Below, in pieces: positions 32,757-42,330 of a stretch of DNA of 64,000 nt. The notes beneath the pieces are model-generated. The model did not search any database, had not been told where the DNA came from, and saw only the letters and a program-made list of their open reading frames with translations. Each line of letters starts with the position of its first letter. Within the stretch, counting starts at the first letter, position 1. Made by a program: the position numbers and the translations under genes. This DNA comes from Demequinaceae bacterium (GTDB taxonomy: Bacteria > Actinomycetota > Actinomycetes > Actinomycetales > Demequinaceae), in contig JAFGBM010000005.1 in the NCBI GenBank assembly GCA_016933155.1, positions 124,001-188,000 on the forward strand. The letters run 5' to 3'.

Positions 32757-34922
32757 GTGAGCGTGAGTCAAGGATCCCCCTCTCCCGTGGCGATCCCGGG
32801 ATGGTTCCAGGCCCTCGACGAATTGGCCATGAACCTCAGATGGTCGTGGCATGCCCCCACGCGTGACCTTTTCGAGGCTCTCGATCCCGGCCTCTGGGAA
32901 ACGGTCGGGGGAAATCCGGTCGCGCTCGTGCGTGGGCTCGACATGGAACGCATCAAGGAGATCGGATCGGATCGGGATTTACTCGGTTGGATCGCCCTCG
33001 CCCTTGAGGACCTCCACACCTACCTCAGGTCTCTTTCGTGGTGCGACTCCGAAGACGGGCCCGGTCGTCATTGTCCGACCGCCATCGCCTACTTCTCACC
33101 CGAGTACGGCATCACCTCCGTCTTGCCCCAGTATTCCGGGGGCCTGGGCATCCTCGCGGGCGATCATCTGAAGAGCGCCTCCGACATGGGCGTCCCCATC
33201 ATCGGGATCGGACTCCTGTACGGGGCCGGGTACTTCCGGCAGGCCCTCGCCCTGGACGGTTCCCAGACCGAGTCCTACCCCGAACTCGATCCTTTCGGGA
33301 TGCCCCTTCACCCCTTGCATCGGGAGGACGGCTCCCTCGTCGAGGTTTCGGTTGCGCTTCCGGGCGACGAGATCATGCGGGCCGTCGTGTGGAAGGCCGA
33401 CGTCGGGAAGATCCCGCTGCTCCTGTTGGACACCGATGTCGAATCGAACAGTGAAGAGCTTCGCACCCTGACCGACCGTCTCTACGGCGGGGACGCCGAG
33501 ACGCGCATCCGTCAGGAACTCCTCCTCGGAGTGGGGGGGATGAGGGCGCTCCGGGAGTTCTGCCGGGTGTATGACACCCCGCTGCCGACCGTCTTCCACA
33601 TGAACGAGGGCCATGCTGGATTCGTCGCGGTCGAACGGATACGAGAGCGCATGTTCGAGGGGCTGTCCTTTGCACAGGCGCTCGAGGCGAGCCGCAAATC
33701 GATGATCTTCACCACCCACACCACCGTCCCGGCTGGCATCGATCGATTCGATCCCGAACTGGTGTCGTCGTACTTTTCGATTCCCGCCTGGGGCGGCGAG
33801 GACTTTGTCCGTCAGGTGTTGGCCCTGGGCGAGGAGACGGAGGACTGGTCGGAACCGAAGCGATTCAACATGGCCCTCATGGGTCTCAGGGTCGCGGGTC
33901 AGGCCAACGGAGTGTCCCTTCTCCATGGCGAGGTGTCCCGGGAGATGTTCCGAGGCCTCTGGCCCGATCGCGAAGTGAAGGACGTTCCCATCGGTTCCAT
34001 CACGAATGGAGTGCACGCCGCCACATGGATGGATCGTGACTTGGCCGAGATCGAGGCGACCCGCCTCGGGGGAGACCCCTCAGCCTGGGAGGGCGACCTC
34101 GTCTCCGATGAGGAGTTGTGGGGCATCCTCCGGGAACAACGGATCCAGTTCGTCGAAGCGGCGCAGAGGCGTCTCCAAGCCTCCCTCCTGGAGCGGGGTT
34201 TCTCGATCCGAAGGCTCCGATGGGTGCATTCCGTGTTCGATCCTGACGTGCTGACCATCGCGTTTGCCAGGCGGGTCCCCACCTACAAGCGCCTGACCCT
34301 GATGCTCCGGGATCCCGAGAGGCTGAGGGACCTCCTCGTCCGGGAGGACAGGAGGATTCAGATCGTGGTGGCGGGGAAGGCCCACCCGCACGACGAGCCC
34401 GGCAAGGGACTGATCCAGGATCTCGTGGAGTTCACCGACCGTGAGGACATCCGCCAGCATATGGTCTTCCTCCCGAACTGCGACATGGCCGTCGTCGGCG
34501 AACTCCTGCCCGGATGCGACGTCTGGCTGAACAACCCCGTTCGCCCGTATGAGGCCTGCGGAACATCGGGCATGAAGGCAGCCCTCAACGGGGCGCTCAA
34601 CCTCTCGACCCGCGACGGTTGGTGGGACGAATGGTCCGACGGCAGAAACGGATGGGACATCCCCAGCGCGGACGGTGCCGCCACCCCGGAAGAACGGGAC
34701 GACCTGGAGGCGCGGTGGCTCTACGAGATCCTTGAGGATCAGGTCATCCCCCTTTTCTACGACAACAGGGTGAACGACATCCCCGTCGAATGGGTCAAGC
34801 GGGTTCGCCACACGCTCGCCACCCTCGGGCCGAAGGTGCAGGCGACCCGCATGGTTCGGGACTACACGACGACCCTGTACGTTCCGGCGGCCCGGGTGGC
34901 CTCCGGACCCCTCGCGTCCTGA
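32757..34922 (+). CDS. glgP: alpha-glucan phosphorylase
   Basis: PLP enzyme that phosphorolyses alpha-1,4-glucans to glucose-1-phosphate. 721 residues: DUF3417-type N-terminus (ELAMNLRWSWHAPTRDLF), EYGITSVLPQYSGGLGILAGDHLK, FHMNEGHAGF, and the PLP-lysine region EACGTSGMKAALNG. This is the short phosphorylase class, not the rabbit-muscle type. GTG 32757 starts leaderless. It diverges from glgE, the same arrangement as Rv1327c/Rv1328 in Mycobacterium tuberculosis. Confidence 0.93.
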   Translation: MSVSQGSPSPVAIPGWFQALDELAMNLRWSWHAPTRDLFEALDPGLWETVGGNPVALVRGLDMERIKEIGSDRDLLGWIALALEDLHTYLRSLSWCDSEDGPGRHCPTAIAYFSPEYGITSVLPQYSGGLGILAGDHLKSASDMGVPIIGIGLLYGAGYFRQALALDGSQTESYPELDPFGMPLHPLHREDGSLVEVSVALPGDEIMRAVVWKADVGKIPLLLLDTDVESNSEELRTLTDRLYGGDAETRIRQELLLGVGGMRALREFCRVYDTPLPTVFHMNEGHAGFVAVERIRERMFEGLSFAQALEASRKSMIFTTHTTVPAGIDRFDPELVSSYFSIPAWGGEDFVRQVLALGEETEDWSEPKRFNMALMGLRVAGQANGVSLLHGEVSREMFRGLWPDREVKDVPIGSITNGVHAATWMDRDLAEIEATRLGGDPSAWEGDLVSDEELWGILREQRIQFVEAAQRRLQASLLERGFSIRRLRWVHSVFDPDVLTIAFARRVPTYKRLTLMLRDPERLRDLLVREDRRIQIVVAGKAHPHDEPGKGLIQDLVEFTDREDIRQHMVFLPNCDMAVVGELLPGCDVWLNNPVRPYEACGTSGMKAALNGALNLSTRDGWWDEWSDGRNGWDIPSADGAATPEERDDLEARWLYEILEDQVIPLFYDNRVNDIPVEWVKRVRHTLATLGPKVQATRMVRDYTTTLYVPAARVASGPLAS

Positions 34923-34981
34923 CCCCGCTGGGTCTACCCTGACGGGTGTACAGGTGTCAGGCGACCGGAAGGAGGGCGGAC

Positions 34982-35683
34982 ATGAATCGGGCGATCGCGG
35001 GTGTGGTGGTTATCGGCCTTGCCCTCGTGTGTGCGGGCTGTGGCGGTGGGCCGAGCGCCGAGGAGAAGGAGGCGTTCGACCTCTTCGCCCTGGAGCGTCA
35101 AAACGAATACCCGGCGGTCTTCGCCCCCTCTGTCCCGACGAGCATCAAGGACTATGTGCTCGGCGGGACCGGCATCACCACGGCGGACTACATCGTGGCG
35201 GGGGCCTTCACGGGGGCGACGATCGAACCGGCGCCGCCCGGCAGCATGGACTCCTCGGCTTTCACCTTGGTGGGTCAGTTCAAGCTCCACGAGTCGCTCA
35301 AAGGCACCGTTCCGGCCACGTTCGACGTCAACCTCGGTACGGCACACGGAACATACTCCGTCGATTCCGTGGTCCGAGGGGCGGGGGACATCGTCCTCTT
35401 CCTGGGTTACGACGCCGCTTCGGACGAATGGGTCCTCGTCGACGGGTCGTATGCCCTGGCCCAGTCGGATGGGGGGGATCTGTCGATGCCGTTGGTGCCC
35501 CGATCGGAAGAGTCGGAGTACATGACGGGGGTCGTCGACCTCGCGGACATCCGGGCCATGCTCATCGCCGGCGCCTACGATCCCAACGGTTCGCTCAATG
35601 GGGGGCTCGACGATCTCGGGGACGGCGGGGTCAGCGACACCCAGCAGGATCTGATCGACCGGGCGAACGATCTCGCCGACTAG
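34982..35683 (+). CDS. putative lipoprotein
   Basis: 233 residues. Hydrophobic signal GVVVIGLALVCAGC, with a lipobox-like CAGC whose -3 residue is Cys rather than Leu, then EEKEAFDLFALERQNEYP and a beta-rich region resembling a ligand-binding fold; no family recognised. The ATG is preceded by GGAAGGAGG. TACCCT at 34935-34940 is a candidate -10. It lies between glgP and glgX, and its TAG interlocks with glgX in CTAG (35680-35683). Confidence 0.75.
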   Translation: MNRAIAGVVVIGLALVCAGCGGGPSAEEKEAFDLFALERQNEYPAVFAPSVPTSIKDYVLGGTGITTADYIVAGAFTGATIEPAPPGSMDSSAFTLVGQFKLHESLKGTVPATFDVNLGTAHGTYSVDSVVRGAGDIVLFLGYDAASDEWVLVDGSYALAQSDGGDLSMPLVPRSEESEYMTGVVDLADIRAMLIAGAYDPNGSLNGGLDDLGDGGVSDTQQDLIDRANDLAD

Positions 35684-37842
35684 TGGCGATGGGGGGACTC
35701 CTCCGTGCCCAGATAGAGGCGCATCGAGTGGGGGGGCAGGATGAGGTCTTCGCCCGGTTCAACGGGTTCGGATTGGCGCGCCGTTTTCGCCTCTTTCGAG
35801 TCCGGTGAGTCCCAGGCCGAGTCCCACACCAGACGCCAGGCCGGGCCGCGGTCGAGGGGGAGGCTCACCGTCTCCTTCGTCGGGTCTCCGTTGATGATGA
35901 TCAACGCGTCCGGTCCGTCGGTGAGCGAACGCATCATCTGGATGACGCGGATGGACGGGTCGTGCCACCAGGCGTACGTGGCGGGAAGACCCGCCTGGTC
36001 GAACCAGGCGAGGTCATCCCGGGTGTCGTCCCGGTCGTCGGTGCCCCGATAGAAGGCGCTGGGCTGAAGCACGGGGTTCTCCCGGCGGAGGGAGACGAGG
36101 TACCTGGTCGTCGCGTGGAGGTTGTCTTGCCAGTGCTCCAGATGCCAGTCGAGCCAGGTGGTCTCGTCATCGTGGCAGTAGGCGTTGTTGTTCCCCCGCT
36201 GAGTGCGACCCATCTCGTCCCCGGCCTGGATCATCGGGACCCCTGCCGATAGCAGGAGGGTCCCTAAAAGATTCCGGGCGGACCGGCGACGGGCCGACAG
36301 GACGGTCGGGTCATCCGTCGGGCCCTCGACGCCGTGGTTCCAGGATCGGTTGTTGTTGCTGCCGTCGTTGTTGTGCTCCCCATTCGCCTCGTTGCGCTTG
36401 CGATGGTAGGCGGTGAGGTCGTGGAGGGTGAAGCCGTCGTGGCAGGCGACGTAGTTGATGGAGGCGGAGGGCCCTCGGGCGAGGGTGGCGTCATCGCTTC
36501 CGAAGACGTCGGAGGAGCCGGACAGGCGATACGCCAGATCCCTCACGCCGTGCGCGTCGCTCCGGCGTCGGGCCAGGTTCGTTTCCGCGAGCCAGAAGGA
36601 TCGGACGGTGTTCCTGAAGTGGTCGTTCCACTCGGCCATGGGGGCGGGGAAGGCCCCCGTCTGCCAACCGCCCGGGCCGATGTCCCAGGGCTCGGCGACG
36701 AGTTTGGCCGCGCCGATGATGGGGTCGATGGTGACGCCGACGAGGAAGGGGTGGCCCCTGTCGAAGCCCCGGCCGGTGCGTCCCAAGGTGGCCGCGAGGT
36801 CGAACCGGAATCCGTCCACCCCGAAGTCGGTGAGCCAGTAGCGCAGGGAATCGAGGGCCATCTGGATGACCCGGGGTTCGGTGAAGTCGAGGGGGCCGCC
36901 GGTGCCGGTCGTGTCGTCGAGGGTGCCCGGCTCGCCGGGTAGCGATCGGTAGTACCCTCGGCTGTCGAATCCCCGCCACGAGACCTGCCTCCCCTCGTTG
37001 TCTCCCTCGCAGGTGTGGTTGTAGACGACGTCGAGGATGACTTCGATTCCGGCGTGGTGGAGGCGGTCGATGGCGCTTCGGAGTTCGTCGACGACGGCCT
37101 GGGGGCCGGCATCCCGGGCGGCCTCGGTCGCATACGCCTGATGCGGGGCGAAGAAGCCGAGGGGGTTGTAGCCCCAGTAGTTGATGAGGCCGAGGCGTTC
37201 CAGCCTGGGCTCCGTCGCGTGGGCATGTATCGGGAGGAGTTCGAGGGTCGTGATGCCGAGGTCGGTGAGGTAGTCGATGACGGCGTCGTGCCCGAGGGCG
37301 GCGTAGGTCCCCCTCAACGGTCTGGGTATGCCGGGCATTCTTTGGGTCAGACCCTTGACGTGGGCCTCGTAGATGATCGTGCGTTCCCATGGGATGCGGG
37401 GCCTCGGGGGGGCCGTCCTGTGCCGGGGATGGGCGAGAAGGACGCCGCGGGGCACGAAGGGGGCGGAGTCCCGGGGATCATCCGTCGACAGGATGGCCTC
37501 GAACCCGTCCTCAGTCGCCTGGACCAGGCGGCCTTCGATGCCCCTGGCGTATGGGTCGAGGAGGAGTCGCGCCGGGTTGTACCGGTGTCCCTGGTATGGA
37601 TCCCAAGGGCCGTGAGCCCGGAGGCCGTATCTCAGGCCCGGTTTGAGTCCGGTCAGAAGCCCGTGCCAGAGTCCGTTTTCAGGGCCTCGGAGTGGGTGGC
37701 GGGTCTCTGTTCCGTCCTCGTCGAACAAGCAGAGGTCCACCCCGCTGGCATGGGGGGCCCATACGGAGACGGCCGCGCCCTCGTGGATGAGGTGGAATCC
37801 GAGCCGGAAGGGGGCCGGGTTCGGCGCGATCATGGGTCTCAT
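35680..37842 (-). CDS. glgX: glycogen debranching enzyme (isoamylase type)
   Basis: GH13_11 enzyme that cleaves alpha-1,6 branches; called GlgX or TreX. 720 residues: N-terminal CBM48 (GAAVSVWAPHASGVDLCLFD), then the barrel with ELLPIHAHATEPRL, INYWGYNPLGFFAPH, VVYNHTCEGD, nucleophile Asp in GFRFDLAATLGR, acid Glu in VAEPWDIGPGGW, and Asp in NYVACHDGFTLHDL. The EANGEHNNDGSNNN loop is typical. Start ATG 37842; ATG 37833 is a second possibility. It works with GlgP during glucan breakdown. Confidence 0.95.
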   Translation of the reverse strand: MRPMIAPNPAPFRLGFHLIHEGAAVSVWAPHASGVDLCLFDEDGTETRHPLRGPENGLWHGLLTGLKPGLRYGLRAHGPWDPYQGHRYNPARLLLDPYARGIEGRLVQATEDGFEAILSTDDPRDSAPFVPRGVLLAHPRHRTAPPRPRIPWERTIIYEAHVKGLTQRMPGIPRPLRGTYAALGHDAVIDYLTDLGITTLELLPIHAHATEPRLERLGLINYWGYNPLGFFAPHQAYATEAARDAGPQAVVDELRSAIDRLHHAGIEVILDVVYNHTCEGDNEGRQVSWRGFDSRGYYRSLPGEPGTLDDTTGTGGPLDFTEPRVIQMALDSLRYWLTDFGVDGFRFDLAATLGRTGRGFDRGHPFLVGVTIDPIIGAAKLVAEPWDIGPGGWQTGAFPAPMAEWNDHFRNTVRSFWLAETNLARRRSDAHGVRDLAYRLSGSSDVFGSDDATLARGPSASINYVACHDGFTLHDLTAYHRKRNEANGEHNNDGSNNNRSWNHGVEGPTDDPTVLSARRRSARNLLGTLLLSAGVPMIQAGDEMGRTQRGNNNAYCHDDETTWLDWHLEHWQDNLHATTRYLVSLRRENPVLQPSAFYRGTDDRDDTRDDLAWFDQAGLPATYAWWHDPSIRVIQMMRSLTDGPDALIIINGDPTKETVSLPLDRGPAWRLVWDSAWDSPDSKEAKTARQSEPVEPGEDLILPPHSMRLYLGTEESPHRH

Positions 37843-37904
37843 TGTCCCCCAAAGGAGGGTCGGATCCGGAAGGCTGGCCAGGCAGTGGGGCCGGAAGGCG
37901 TCGG

Positions 37905-37916
37905 TAGAGTTGGCCC
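37905..37916 (+). promoter_or_regulatory. leaderless promoter -10 of mnmA
   Basis: TAGAGT (37905-37910), six bases, then ATG 37917. No ribosome-binding site in between. Confidence 0.55.
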
Positions 37917-39017
37917 ATGTCGACCGACCCCGTGAGGATCCTGGCGACGCTGTCCGGTGGGGTCGACTCCGCGGTCGCAGCCGCCCGGGTCGTCGAGGCG
38001 GGGCACGAGGTCACAGGCATCCACCTGGACCTTGGGCTGGCCCGGATTGCCGGAAGCGACGATCAGGGCGCCGGTCGAGACGTGGACGACGCCCGCCGGG
38101 TCGCCGATGCCCTGGGGATTCCCTTCGAGGTCTGGGACCTGTCCGAGGAGTTCGAGCGGACGATCGTCGCGGGGTTCCTTGCCGGATACCAGGAGGGCGT
38201 CACCCCCAATCCGTGTGTGGTGTGCAACCGGCGCATCAAGTTCGAGGCCGTTTTGACTCGAGGCGGGTACCGGGGTTTCGGTGCCGTCTCGACGGGTCAC
38301 TACGCCCGGCTGGAACCCCGGGGAGAGCGACAGGGGTTTCGCGTGGAACTACACCGGGCAGCCGATCTGGCCAAGGACCAGTCATACGTTCTCGCCGCGC
38401 TCGGCCGGGAATGGCTGGCCAGGGCGGTGTTCCCCTTGGCGGAGGCTTCGAAAGGCGAGGTCAGGGCGGAGGCCGCCGCCAGGGGGCTCAGGGTTCACGA
38501 ACGACGGGACTCCTTGGACGTGTGCTTCATCCCCGATGGCGACACGGCGGGTTTCCTGAGGAGGACCCTGGGTGAGAACCCGGGGGAGATCGTCGACGAG
38601 GACGGGCGGGTGGTCGGCGAGCACCGGGGGGCATATGCCTTCACGGTGGGGCAGCGCAAGGGCTTGAGGCTGCCGAGGCCCGCCGCCGACGGTGAGCCCC
38701 GGTACGTCCTCGAGGTCCATCCGGAAAGCAACACGGTCGTCGTGGGTCCGGAGGCCCTGCTCTTCGTTTCGACGCTTCACGGCGCAGGGGTTGTCTGGTT
38801 GGCCGACGATGTTCCGGCCGGTGAGCCCACCCCCTGTCACGTCCAGGTCCGGGCGCATGGCACCCCAGAGCCCGCTCACGTGACGGTCGTCGGGGATCGC
38901 ATGCTCGTGGAGTTGGAGAGACCGATGAGGAAGGTCGCCCAAGGACAGGCTCTCGTCGTCTATGCCGGGACCAGGGTGCTGGGTCAGGCCACGGCCTCGC
39001 GCGCCCCGATCGGCTAG
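37917..39017 (+). CDS. mnmA: tRNA-specific 2-thiouridylase
   Basis: Thiolates U34 of Lys, Glu and Gln tRNAs. 366 residues. PP-loop LSGGVDSAVAA at the N-terminus, GHYAR, the catalytic cysteine pair in NPCVVCNRRIKF and SLDVCFIPDGD, then the beta-barrel domain. In many actinobacteria it follows the sulfur donor iscS; here iscS is not adjacent. Leaderless start. Its TAG interlocks with the REC-EAL gene (CTAG 39014-39017). Confidence 0.95.
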   Translation: MSTDPVRILATLSGGVDSAVAAARVVEAGHEVTGIHLDLGLARIAGSDDQGAGRDVDDARRVADALGIPFEVWDLSEEFERTIVAGFLAGYQEGVTPNPCVVCNRRIKFEAVLTRGGYRGFGAVSTGHYARLEPRGERQGFRVELHRAADLAKDQSYVLAALGREWLARAVFPLAEASKGEVRAEAAARGLRVHERRDSLDVCFIPDGDTAGFLRRTLGENPGEIVDEDGRVVGEHRGAYAFTVGQRKGLRLPRPAADGEPRYVLEVHPESNTVVVGPEALLFVSTLHGAGVVWLADDVPAGEPTPCHVQVRAHGTPEPAHVTVVGDRMLVELERPMRKVAQGQALVVYAGTRVLGQATASRAPIG

Positions 39018-40204
39018 ACCTTGGCGGTCTTGAGCCATTCGTCCAGGTCGTCGGGGACCATCGGGTGGCCGATGTGGAAGCCCTGCGCGAAGTCGCAGCC
39101 GAACTTCTCAAGCAGGGAGAGGACTTTGGCGTCCTCGACCCCTTCCGCCGTGCACTTCAGTCCGAGCGCATGTCCCAGGTCCACGATCGACCGGATGACG
39201 ATGACGGACTCATCGGAGGTGGCGGCGTTCGAGACGAAGGACTGGTCCACCTTGATCTCGCTGAAGGGCAGCCTCGCGAGTTGGAGCATCGACGAGTATC
39301 CGGTCCCGAAGTCATCGAGGGAGATCTCGAAGCCCTGGAGCCGGAGCCGCGTCAGGAGTTGAAGCGAGAGGACAGGGTCGTCCATGGCGCTGGTCTCGGT
39401 GAGTTCGATGATGACCTGACTGGTGGGGACCGCGGCCTCCTGGCAGGCCTTGAGGAGGCGTTCGTCGATCTCGGGGTCGGAGAACTCGGCGGAGGAGACA
39501 TTGACGGATAGGCGCCTGCCCTCGCGGTGGGGGTGCCGTCCGAACCAGTCCAGGGCTTCACGCATGACGCGGTCGGTCAGGAGGCTCACGAGGCCCCTCT
39601 TCTCCGCCAGCGGGACGAAGACCGTCGGCGTGATGTCTCCCCGCTCGGGGTGCACCCATCGGGCAAGCGCCTCATATCCCACGACTCTTCCGTCCGAGCA
39701 GTCGACCTTCGGCTGGAAGACGACGGTGACCGCTCCGCTGGTCAGCCCGTCGCGAAAGGATTCCTCGAACTCCAACTCGCCCCACGGAAGGCTGGGATCG
39801 GGCACCACGGGGATCTCGGTGGTGGAGGGCCGTTGTGCGAGCAGGTCGAGGAGTTGAGAACGGCGATAGGGCTTGGAGAGTACGCCGACGAACGTGATCC
39901 CGCTGGCGTCGGCGAAGCGGTGGGCGGCGTCGAGGACGCGGCCTTCCTGACCGCTGGCGATGATGACGCCGATCCCGCAGCCGCAATCGGCAATCCTCCT
40001 CAAGACCTCAAGCCCGTCCACCCCTTCCATGACGAGGTCGACGATGGCGAAATCGGGGTGCCAGGTTCCGCAGAGGCGCATGAATTCTTCGGCGTCGTCG
40101 GTCAGGCGGCCCTCGTGCCCGCCCGACTTGAGGTGGGCGAGAGTCATCTTGCCGACAAAGGGGTCGTCGTCGATGACGAGGACGCGCTTGGGGGTCGTCT
40201 TCAT
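39014..40204 (-). CDS. response regulator with EAL c-di-GMP phosphodiesterase domain
   Basis: 396 residues: a receiver domain (phospho-acceptor D56 in FAIVDLVMEG, K111) followed by an EAL domain from about residue 150. The metal and catalytic residues are all present: E178 (YEAL), N235 (NVSS), E267, D297-D298 (DDFGTGYSS), K318, E354 (AEGVED) and Q374. It should therefore be an active c-di-GMP phosphodiesterase controlled by phosphorylation. It overlaps the hybrid kinase gene by four bases (ATGA) and is presumably its output partner. Confidence 0.93.
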   Translation of the reverse strand: MKTTPKRVLVIDDDPFVGKMTLAHLKSGGHEGRLTDDAEEFMRLCGTWHPDFAIVDLVMEGVDGLEVLRRIADCGCGIGVIIASGQEGRVLDAAHRFADASGITFVGVLSKPYRRSQLLDLLAQRPSTTEIPVVPDPSLPWGELEFEESFRDGLTSGAVTVVFQPKVDCSDGRVVGYEALARWVHPERGDITPTVFVPLAEKRGLVSLLTDRVMREALDWFGRHPHREGRRLSVNVSSAEFSDPEIDERLLKACQEAAVPTSQVIIELTETSAMDDPVLSLQLLTRLRLQGFEISLDDFGTGYSSMLQLARLPFSEIKVDQSFVSNAATSDESVIVIRSIVDLGHALGLKCTAEGVEDAKVLSLLEKFGCDFAQGFHIGHPMVPDDLDEWLKTAKV

Positions 40205-42246
40205 GTCTCTCCAGCCTCCGAACCGGGAATCGACACCATCTCGTTGACCCGTTCGACCAGTTGGCGGCCGGTGTAGGGCTTGGTCAGGAGAGACACATCA
40301 GGGTCGAGCCGGCCGTCGTGCATGAGCACGCTCTCCGTGTATCCGGAGGCGTAGAGGACGGGGGTGCCCGGCCGGAGGGCGACGATCCTTTGTGCCAGTT
40401 GGCGGCCAGTCAGGCCACCGGGAAGGATGACGTCGGTGAAGAGCAGGTCGAGATTCTGGATCGATTCAAGGGCCTTGAGCGCCTCGGGGCCGGATCCGGT
40501 GGCCGTCACCTTGTACCCGTGCGCGGACAACTGCTCGGTCGCGAAGTGCCGAACGAGCCGGTCGTCCTCCACGAGGAGTATTCGGCCGGTGCCGTGTGCG
40601 GGGGGCGTCGCCTCGGAGGGTTCGTTGTCCTTGACGAAACTCTCTGAGGCGATGGGCAGGTAGAGGCGGATGGTCGTTCCCCGATGGGGCTCGGAGTACA
40701 CGGAGACGTGGCCTCCCGACTGCTTGACGAATCCCCAGACCATCGCCAGGCCTAGTCCTGAACCCTGGCCGACCGGTTTGGTCGTGAAGAACGGATCGAA
40801 TAGCCGCTCCAGGTGTTCGGGGGGGATGCCCGTGCCCGTGTCGCCGACGGAGACGATGATGTACCTGCCGGGTTGGATGTCGCTGTGGGTGGCCGCGTAT
40901 TCCTCGTCCAGTTCGGTGATCCCCGTCTCCAGTTCGAGCAGCCCGCCCTCCGGCATGGCGTCGCGGGCGTTGATACCCAGGTTGAGGATGGCGCTCTCAA
41001 ACTGCCCTGGGTCGACCAGAGCTGGGGGCAGTCCGCGGGCCAGGGACGAGGCAACCTCGATCTCATCGCCGAGGGTTCGTTGGAGCAGGGGGATGAGGCT
41101 CGTGACGTGCTGGCTGACGTTGATCGCCTGAGGGGCGAGCGGCTGCTGTCTGGCGAAGGCGAGGAGACGATGGGTGAGTTCGGCCCCCCTGGTCGTCGCC
41201 TGGGAGACGAGCTCGAGCATCTCCTGTCCTGCCGGGCTGAGGTCTTCCTCCAAGGAGAGGGACTCTACGGCCCCCATGACGACGGTCAGGAGATTGTTGA
41301 AGTCGTGGGCGATGCCCCCGGTCAGTTGCCCGATGGCCTCAAGCCGGTGGGCGATGGCGAGCTGGTCCGAGAGGGACTTGACCTGGGTGATGTCCCGAGC
41401 GTAAACGGTCAGGCCGTCGATCAGAGGGCTGATCGTCACATCGAAATACCGATCATTTGAATCTGAGTACTCCTGCATGTGCACCGGCTGCCCGGATTCG
41501 AGAACCGAGGTGAGCGCGGTCTTGTACTCGTCCTTCTGAGCGAGTTCGGGCAGCGCTTCCCACAGGGCCCTCCCCAGGGCCTCCTCCCTCGTCATCTGGA
41601 CGAGGGCCTCAGCGTGGCTGTTGAGGTAGGTGAAACGGAACTCGCGATCGAGGGTCAACACGCTGTCCGCGAGACTCTCGAGGATCGCCTCTCGCTCCTC
41701 AGCGAGGGTGGCCGCCCTTTCCTTCAGCATTCGGGTCTCGTGGATGTCGAGTGCGGTGCCCCACCAGCGGATGATCGTGCCATCGTCGTCGAGTTCCGTC
41801 TTGGCCTGCACCTTGTGCCATCGGTATTCCCCGTCCGAGCGCAGAATGCGGAATTCGGCCTCGTAGACCTCGCCGGTCGAGACCGAGTGCTCCCACCGGG
41901 CCATGACCCCAGGTACATCGTCGGGGTGGAGAACCGAAGCCCACCCGTCGCCGATGAGGGCGCTGGGTTCCCGTCGGGTGTAGTCGACGAAGCCCTGATT
42001 GAAATAGTCGACGACGCCTTGCGGGTTCGCTGTCCAGACGATGAACGGCATGGAGCGGGCGAACTGGGTGAAGTGTTCGTGACCTGTCGACTCTGGCTTG
42101 GCGATCGTCCTGGGGGCAGCGGTGGATGCCGACTGAGGGGCACGGGTGGAGGAGGTCCTTTTCCTGGGCACGCCGGGCTTCCTGGGCACCTGCGACGATG
42201 CTCGCGTCTTGGCCCTGTCCACTCCTCCATTGGGTGGGGGTCCCAT
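40201..42246 (-). CDS. PAS hybrid sensor histidine kinase
   Basis: 681 residues, no membrane helix. Basic Pro/Ser-rich N-terminus (1-55), two PAS domains (about 58-170 and 185-290), a dimerisation/phospho-acceptor region with H314 in GIAHDFNNLL, an ATPase domain with N-box NLGINARDAMPEGG, GDTGTGIPPE and GLGLAMVWG, and a C-terminal receiver with D605 (FTDVILPGG). GIAHDFNNLL plus the fused receiver is the style of proteobacterial hybrid kinases and is uncommon in actinobacteria. Cytosolic sensing is implied. Leaderless start at ATG 42246. Confidence 0.92.
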   Translation of the reverse strand: MGPPPNGGVDRAKTRASSQVPRKPGVPRKRTSSTRAPQSASTAAPRTIAKPESTGHEHFTQFARSMPFIVWTANPQGVVDYFNQGFVDYTRREPSALIGDGWASVLHPDDVPGVMARWEHSVSTGEVYEAEFRILRSDGEYRWHKVQAKTELDDDGTIIRWWGTALDIHETRMLKERAATLAEEREAILESLADSVLTLDREFRFTYLNSHAEALVQMTREEALGRALWEALPELAQKDEYKTALTSVLESGQPVHMQEYSDSNDRYFDVTISPLIDGLTVYARDITQVKSLSDQLAIAHRLEAIGQLTGGIAHDFNNLLTVVMGAVESLSLEEDLSPAGQEMLELVSQATTRGAELTHRLLAFARQQPLAPQAINVSQHVTSLIPLLQRTLGDEIEVASSLARGLPPALVDPGQFESAILNLGINARDAMPEGGLLELETGITELDEEYAATHSDIQPGRYIIVSVGDTGTGIPPEHLERLFDPFFTTKPVGQGSGLGLAMVWGFVKQSGGHVSVYSEPHRGTTIRLYLPIASESFVKDNEPSEATPPAHGTGRILLVEDDRLVRHFATEQLSAHGYKVTATGSGPEALKALESIQNLDLLFTDVILPGGLTGRQLAQRIVALRPGTPVLYASGYTESVLMHDGRLDPDVSLLTKPYTGRQLVERVNEMVSIPGSEAGET

Positions 42247-42258
42247 GCCGCCAGTTTA
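42247..42258 (-). promoter_or_regulatory. leaderless promoter -10 of the hybrid kinase gene
   Basis: Minus-strand TAAACT (42258-42253), six bases, then ATG 42246. The kinase and REC-EAL genes thus have their own promoter, separate from the sigma gene upstream. Confidence 0.5.
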
Positions 42259-42310
42259 GGGCGGAGGGGAGATTCCCGCAGGATACTCCTGTGAAGAAGC
42301 CCACAGTCGG

Positions 42311-42330
42311 AAAGGGACCCGGCCGGTCCC
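42311..42330 (-). terminator. candidate terminator after the sigma gene
   Basis: On the minus strand GGGACC-GGCCG-GGTCCC (42330-42314) forms a perfect six-pair hairpin touching the sigma stop codon, followed by only TTT. Likely a weak intrinsic terminator or mRNA end. Confidence 0.5.
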
